From Paracoccaceae bacterium (GTDB lineage Bacteria; Pseudomonadota; Alphaproteobacteria; Rhodobacterales; Rhodobacteraceae): a stretch of DNA of 28,179 nt. The DNA lies in assembly GCA_020852535.1 (NCBI GenBank), contig JADZAO010000019.1, forward strand, positions 1 through 28,179, written 5' to 3'. Below are positions 24,773 through 28,179 of the stretch, one piece after another. The notes under the pieces are model-generated. The model was not told the DNA's origin. It searched no databases and saw only the letters and a program-made list of their open reading frames with translations. Position 1 is the first letter of the stretch, and each line of letters begins with the position of its first letter. The position numbers were made by a program, and so were the translations under genes.

Positions 24773-27337
24773 GCGGTCGCCGATCATAAGCCCCTCGGGA
24801 CCGGCAGTGACGTGAATAGTTGCACCGTCGAGAACATCGCCCGACAAAATCATCTCGGCCAACGGGTCCTGAAGGTGACGCTGGATCACCCGTTTCAAGG
24901 GGCGGGCCCCAAAGACCGGATCGTACCCTTCATCCGCCAGCCATTCCTTGGCATCCTTAGTCAAATCAAGTGTGATTTTTCGTGCGACAAGACGGGCTTC
25001 CAGACGTTTCATCTGGATATCCACTATTGCTCCCATATCGCCACGGCCAAGACGGTCGAAGATGATCGTCTCATCCAGACGGTTCAGGAATTCAGGACGG
25101 AAGTGAGCGCGCACAGCATCCATCACCTCGCGCTTGGCATCCGATGCATCAACCCCGTCCGGCAGTTGCGACAAGGCATAGGCCCCAAGGTTCGAGGTCA
25201 GGATAATCAAGGTCTGCTTGAAATCGACCGTTCGGCCCTGACCATCGGTGAGGATGCCATCATCAAGCACTTGCAAAAGCACATTGAACACATCGGGGTG
25301 AGCTTTTTCCACCTCGTCAAAAAGCACGACCTGATAGGGGCGACGGCGGACAGCTTCGGTCAGCACCCCTCCTTCGTCATAACCGACATAACCAGGAGGC
25401 GCACCAATGAGGCGCGAAACAGCGTGTTTTTCCATGAATTCCGACATATCAATACGGACCATCGCATCCTCATCGTCAAACAGATAAGCTGCGACCGCCT
25501 TGGTAAGTTCGGTCTTTCCCACGCCGGTAGGACCAAGAAAGAGGAACGATCCGAGTGGACGATTTTCGTCATTCAACCCCGCGCGGGCACGACGGACAGC
25601 GTTAGAAACCGCAACCACGGCCTGACGTTGACCAATGACGCGTTTGCCAAGTTTATCCTCCATCTTAAGCAGCTTTTCTTTTTCGCCTTCCAACATCTTG
25701 GTCGTAGGGATGCCGGTCCAGCGTTCCACGACTTCGGCAATCTGCTCAGGGCGCACGGCCTCAGCCACGATAGCATTACCTTCGCTAGCTTCAGCTTCAG
25801 CAAGCTGCTTTTCAAGATTAGGGATACGACCGTATTGCAATTCGCCAGCCTTGCCAAAATCACCTTCGCGTTTAGCCTGTTCAAGCTCGGCGCGAGCGCG
25901 GTCGAGCTGTTCTTTCAGGTCGCGAGCGACTTGAAGACTATCACGTTCCGACTGCCACTTGGCGGTCATCTCAGCAGATTGTTCTTGCAGGTCCGCGAGC
26001 TCTTTTTCCAGCTTTTCAAGCCGATCTCCAGAGGCAGCATCATCCTCTTTCTTCAAGGCTTCCGCTTCAATCTGGAATTGAAGAATCTGGCGGTCAAGAA
26101 CATCAAGTTCCTCGGGCTTACTATCCACCTCCATCCGCAGGCGGGAAGCGGCTTCGTCAATCAGATCAATTGCTTTGTCAGGCAAAAAGCGATCGGTGAT
26201 ATAGCGGTGCGAGAGAGTGGCGGCAGCAACAAGTGCAGAATCGAAGATGCGAACACCATGATGGAGTTCGTATTTTTCTTTGATGCCGCGCAAGATGCTA
26301 ATTGTGTCTTCGACCGTGGGTTCACTAACCATAACAGGCTGGAACCGGCGGGCGAGGGCCGCGTCTTTTTCGACATGTTTGCGGTATTCGTCAAGCGTAG
26401 TTGCACCAACGCAATGCAACTCGCCCCTTGCTAGAGCAGGCTTGATCAAATTGGCAGCATCCATAGCGCCTTCGGAGGCACCCGCACCAACAAGGGTGTG
26501 CATTTCGTCGATGAAAAGAATGATCTCACCCTCCGAACCCGTAACTTCGGAGAGAATAGCTTTCAAACGCTCCTCGAACTCGCCACGGTATTTTGCACCT
26601 GCGATCAGCGAGCCCATGTCGAGCGCCATGAGTTTTTTGTTACGAAGAGATTCCGGCACGTCGCCATTGACAATACGCAGGGCTAGACCTTCAGCGATTG
26701 CGGTTTTACCGACACCAGGTTCACCGATAAGGACAGGGTTGTTCTTGGTGCGGCGCGACAGAACCTGCATCGTGCGGCGGATTTCGTCATCACGACCGAT
26801 GATTGGGTCAATTTTTCCTTCGGCTGCGGATTCGGTTAGATCGCGAGCGTATTTCTTCAACGCGTCATAGCCAGATTCTGCACTAGCACTGTCAGCAGTA
26901 CGGCCTTTGCGGATGTCATTAATAGCACTGTTCAGCTTTTGAGCCGAGACAGCCCCTAGATCCAAAGCTTCCTTAGCCTTGCTGGAAACTATAGTAAGCG
27001 CCATCAAGATACGTTCGACCGGAACGAAACTGTCACCGGCTTTCTTGGCAAGCTTTTCCGCTTCATCCAGCACTTTAACCAAGCCGGAATCCATAAAGGG
27101 TTGAGCGTCGCCTGTGACCTTGGGCAGTTTTGACAAGTTGAGGGTCACATGTTCCAACACGCGAACAGGTTCACCACCGGCCCGGCGGATCAGATTAGAG
27201 GCTAACCCCTGATCGTCGTCCATGATCGCCTTAAGCAGATGTTCAGGGGCGAGACGCTGATGGTTTTCGCACACAGCGATAGTTTGCGCGGCTTGTAGGA
27301 ACCCGCGCGAGCGTTCCGTGAACTTTTCAAGGTTCAT
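24752..27337 (-). CDS. clpB: ATP-dependent disaggregase ClpB
   Basis: An 861-residue hexameric AAA+ chaperone that, with DnaK, pulls proteins out of aggregates. An N-terminal Clp repeat domain (1-145) starts MNLEKFTERSRGF. NBD1 has Walker A GEPGVGKT (205-212) and Walker B LFIDEMH. The coiled-coil M-domain is at about 400-525. NBD2 has Walker A GPTGVGKT (about 600-607), MSEFMEKHAVSRLIGAPPGYVGYDEGG and a C-terminal domain. The M-domain and the absence of a C-terminal ClpP-docking tripeptide separate it from ClpA/ClpC. I chose the second ATG (27337) because AGGAG lies 8 bases before it and only two bases before the ATG at 27343. A heat-shock-like promoter lies upstream. Confidence 0.98.
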   Translation of the reverse strand: MNLEKFTERSRGFLQAAQTIAVCENHQRLAPEHLLKAIMDDDQGLASNLIRRAGGEPVRVLEHVTLNLSKLPKVTGDAQPFMDSGLVKVLDEAEKLAKKAGDSFVPVERILMALTIVSSKAKEALDLGAVSAQKLNSAINDIRKGRTADSASAESGYDALKKYARDLTESAAEGKIDPIIGRDDEIRRTMQVLSRRTKNNPVLIGEPGVGKTAIAEGLALRIVNGDVPESLRNKKLMALDMGSLIAGAKYRGEFEERLKAILSEVTGSEGEIILFIDEMHTLVGAGASEGAMDAANLIKPALARGELHCVGATTLDEYRKHVEKDAALARRFQPVMVSEPTVEDTISILRGIKEKYELHHGVRIFDSALVAAATLSHRYITDRFLPDKAIDLIDEAASRLRMEVDSKPEELDVLDRQILQFQIEAEALKKEDDAASGDRLEKLEKELADLQEQSAEMTAKWQSERDSLQVARDLKEQLDRARAELEQAKREGDFGKAGELQYGRIPNLEKQLAEAEASEGNAIVAEAVRPEQIAEVVERWTGIPTTKMLEGEKEKLLKMEDKLGKRVIGQRQAVVAVSNAVRRARAGLNDENRPLGSFLFLGPTGVGKTELTKAVAAYLFDDEDAMVRIDMSEFMEKHAVSRLIGAPPGYVGYDEGGVLTEAVRRRPYQVVLFDEVEKAHPDVFNVLLQVLDDGILTDGQGRTVDFKQTLIILTSNLGAYALSQLPDGVDASDAKREVMDAVRAHFRPEFLNRLDETIIFDRLGRGDMGAIVDIQMKRLEARLVARKITLDLTKDAKEWLADEGYDPVFGARPLKRVIQRHLQDPLAEMILSGDVLDGATIHVTAGPEGLMIGDRVSASRR

Positions 27338-27409
27338 CGGCATATCTCCTTTTCAAAAGCACCGGTTACGGACGCCCCGAAAGGGCACGTTCGCTTCGGC
27401 CTTACCCAA

Positions 27410-27439
27410 GAGATGGGCAAGCCTTGCGTCTGTTGCAAG
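27410..27439 (-). promoter_or_regulatory. candidate RpoH (heat-shock sigma) promoter of clpB
   Basis: On the minus strand CTTGCA (27434-27439) is followed after 16 bases by CCCATCTC (27410-27417). This resembles the alphaproteobacterial RpoH pattern of CTTG then a C-rich -10. It lies about 70 bp before the clpB start. The gap 27338-27576 holds no gene. Confidence 0.45.
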
Positions 27440-27576
27440 ACCACAGGATAGGACAATTTCAACCCTAAACGCACACAGACAAGGGCACGACCATCAGATG
27501 CCCAATTAAAGAGCTGCATCGCGCCTTAGCCTTCGGTAAATTTGAGAATGCCGCGGAAGTTTTTCTTATCGAAGTC

Positions 27577-27882
27577 TCAAAAGACGAGCGCCACAGGAAA
27601 GTCGTACGGATAGCCAAGCGTGCCCGAAGGGCAGATGAAGCGGCCATCGAGTAACCCGGCCATGCCACCGACTAGGCGCTTGTAACGAGATAAAATTTCT
27701 CAGATGGGTTGACGACTCCAGCAATAGATATCGAAACGGCACAAAGGTGACGTAGCGGCGCAATGTTTGCAGGAAGGCTGCAAAATCAGTGGTAGGGATG
27801 GGCGTATCACCGAGCCAATTTGACAGCCCGTAACACTGGCAGCCTTTATCCAACTGCCGCCAATGTCAAAACATAAGATCAT
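27577..27882 (-). pseudogene. ROK-family sugar kinase/regulator, decayed
   Basis: The start is well preserved: AAAGGAGG lies before ATG at 27882, and the protein begins MILCFDIGGSWIKAASVTG, the ROK phosphate-binding N-terminus (DIGG.KIKAA). The sense then moves to a second frame (LGDTPIPTTDFAAFLQTLRR, near 27770-27830) and a third (MAGLLDGRFICP, near 27620-27660), ending at TGA 27577-27579. ROK proteins are about 300 residues; the C-terminal part with the zinc motif is absent. At least two frameshifts and the truncation indicate a dead gene. Confidence 0.6.
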
Positions 27883-27928
27883 CTAGCCTCCTTTGTATTG
27901 CGGCGATGCCAACCAATGTTGAGCGATG

Positions 27929-27957
27929 TTGACACAAGGGAATTGCAGTTTCATCAG
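27929..27957 (+). promoter_or_regulatory. possible promoter for pyrF
   Basis: A perfect TTGACA (27929-27934) is followed 17 bases later by CATCAG, a poor -10. The position about 25 bases before the pyrF start is sensible; the -10 is uncertain. Confidence 0.3.
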
Positions 27958-27981
27958 ACGATAAACACGAAGGAATATTCC

Positions 27982-28179
27982 ATGTCTGATGACCGTCTGA
28001 TCGTCGCCCTCGACATGCCAAATGTGGTGCAGGGGCTAGAAATGGCCAAGCGCATAGGCGAGGCGGTCAGCTTCTACAAAATCGGACTTAGCATGCTAAC
28101 AGGCGGCGGAATGGCACTAGCGAACGAATTAAAAAGCGAGATGGGGAAGCGCATCTTTCTTGATATGAAATTCTTCGAC
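27982..28179 (+). CDS. pyrF: orotidine 5'-phosphate decarboxylase, N-terminal part
   Basis: PyrF makes UMP from OMP, the last step of de novo pyrimidine synthesis. The 66 visible codons start MSDDRLIVALDMPN, with the catalytic-barrel first strand (VALD), then VSFYKIGLSML, and reach FLDMKFFD at the window edge. This last block is the active-site Asp-Lys strand. The ATG at 27982 has AAGGA upstream. The gene runs off the window. Confidence 0.95.
   Translation, partial: MSDDRLIVALDMPNVVQGLEMAKRIGEAVSFYKIGLSMLTGGGMALANELKSEMGKRIFLDMKFFD

Noticed and set aside
24812..26434. Long plus-strand open frame (540 codons) antisense to clpB
   Set aside because: It is the complement of strongly conserved ClpB sequence, with no start signal and no protein-like motifs; a codon-bias shadow.

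Overview
The window looks like chromosome from an alphaproteobacterium, most likely a Rhodobacterales (Roseobacter-type) relative. The best evidence is the ClpB that begins MNLEKFTERSRGF, followed by a pyrF start, and the cell-envelope genes (Kdo transferase, HxxxxD acyltransferase, GT4 glycosyltransferase). GC content appears moderate, and the middle of the window looks more AT-rich than the left flank; this is an impression by eye, not a computed value. No rRNA, tRNA or CRISPR array was recognised.

Layout, left to right. (1) 1-1046 is decayed DNA: a possible tail of a plus-strand gene, a perfect (CCAGA)11 microsatellite, and a broken iron-siderophore binding protein gene. (2) 1047-6889 holds ordinary accessory and envelope genes. 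These are an amidase, a FadR-type GntR regulator with a palindromic operator upstream, waaA (Kdo transferase), a convergently overlapping LpxL-like acyltransferase, and a GT4 glycosyltransferase. (3) 7020-12985 is a compact minus-strand biosynthetic cluster, transcribed in the order clavaminate-synthase-like Fe(II)/2-oxoglutarate oxygenase, A-PCP-C nonribosomal peptide synthetase, EamA/DMT exporter, Sfp-type phosphopantetheinyl transferase. It looks self-contained for making and exporting a small modified amino acid or dipeptide-like product. (4) 13278-13412 is an IS256-family transposase remnant. (5) 13476-21604 is a type I Zorya anti-phage system on the minus strand, zorA-zorB-zorC-zorD. The first three genes overlap. 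About 0.75 kb between zorC and zorD contains a short gene that appears frameshifted. (6) 22334-24328 is a three-gene HigB/HigA-type toxin-antitoxin operon. The antitoxin is an XRE-ImmA/IrrE metallopeptidase fusion, a third 157-residue gene follows, and a 37-bp near-perfect palindrome abuts the promoter. (7) 24752-28179 returns to core genome: clpB with a heat-shock-like promoter, a decayed ROK-kinase gene, and the beginning of pyrF.

How it fits together: 7-24.3 kb reads as an accessory island between envelope genes and the clpB-pyrF core segment. It carries a specialised-metabolite cluster, a membrane-motor phage defence system and a toxin-antitoxin module, separated by a transposase scar and gene-poor AT-rich spacers. 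The nearest thing to something undescribed is the combination of the small NRPS/oxygenase/exporter/PPTase cluster, the zorC-zorD insert, and the HigBA-X module with a G9 tract inside the toxin gene.
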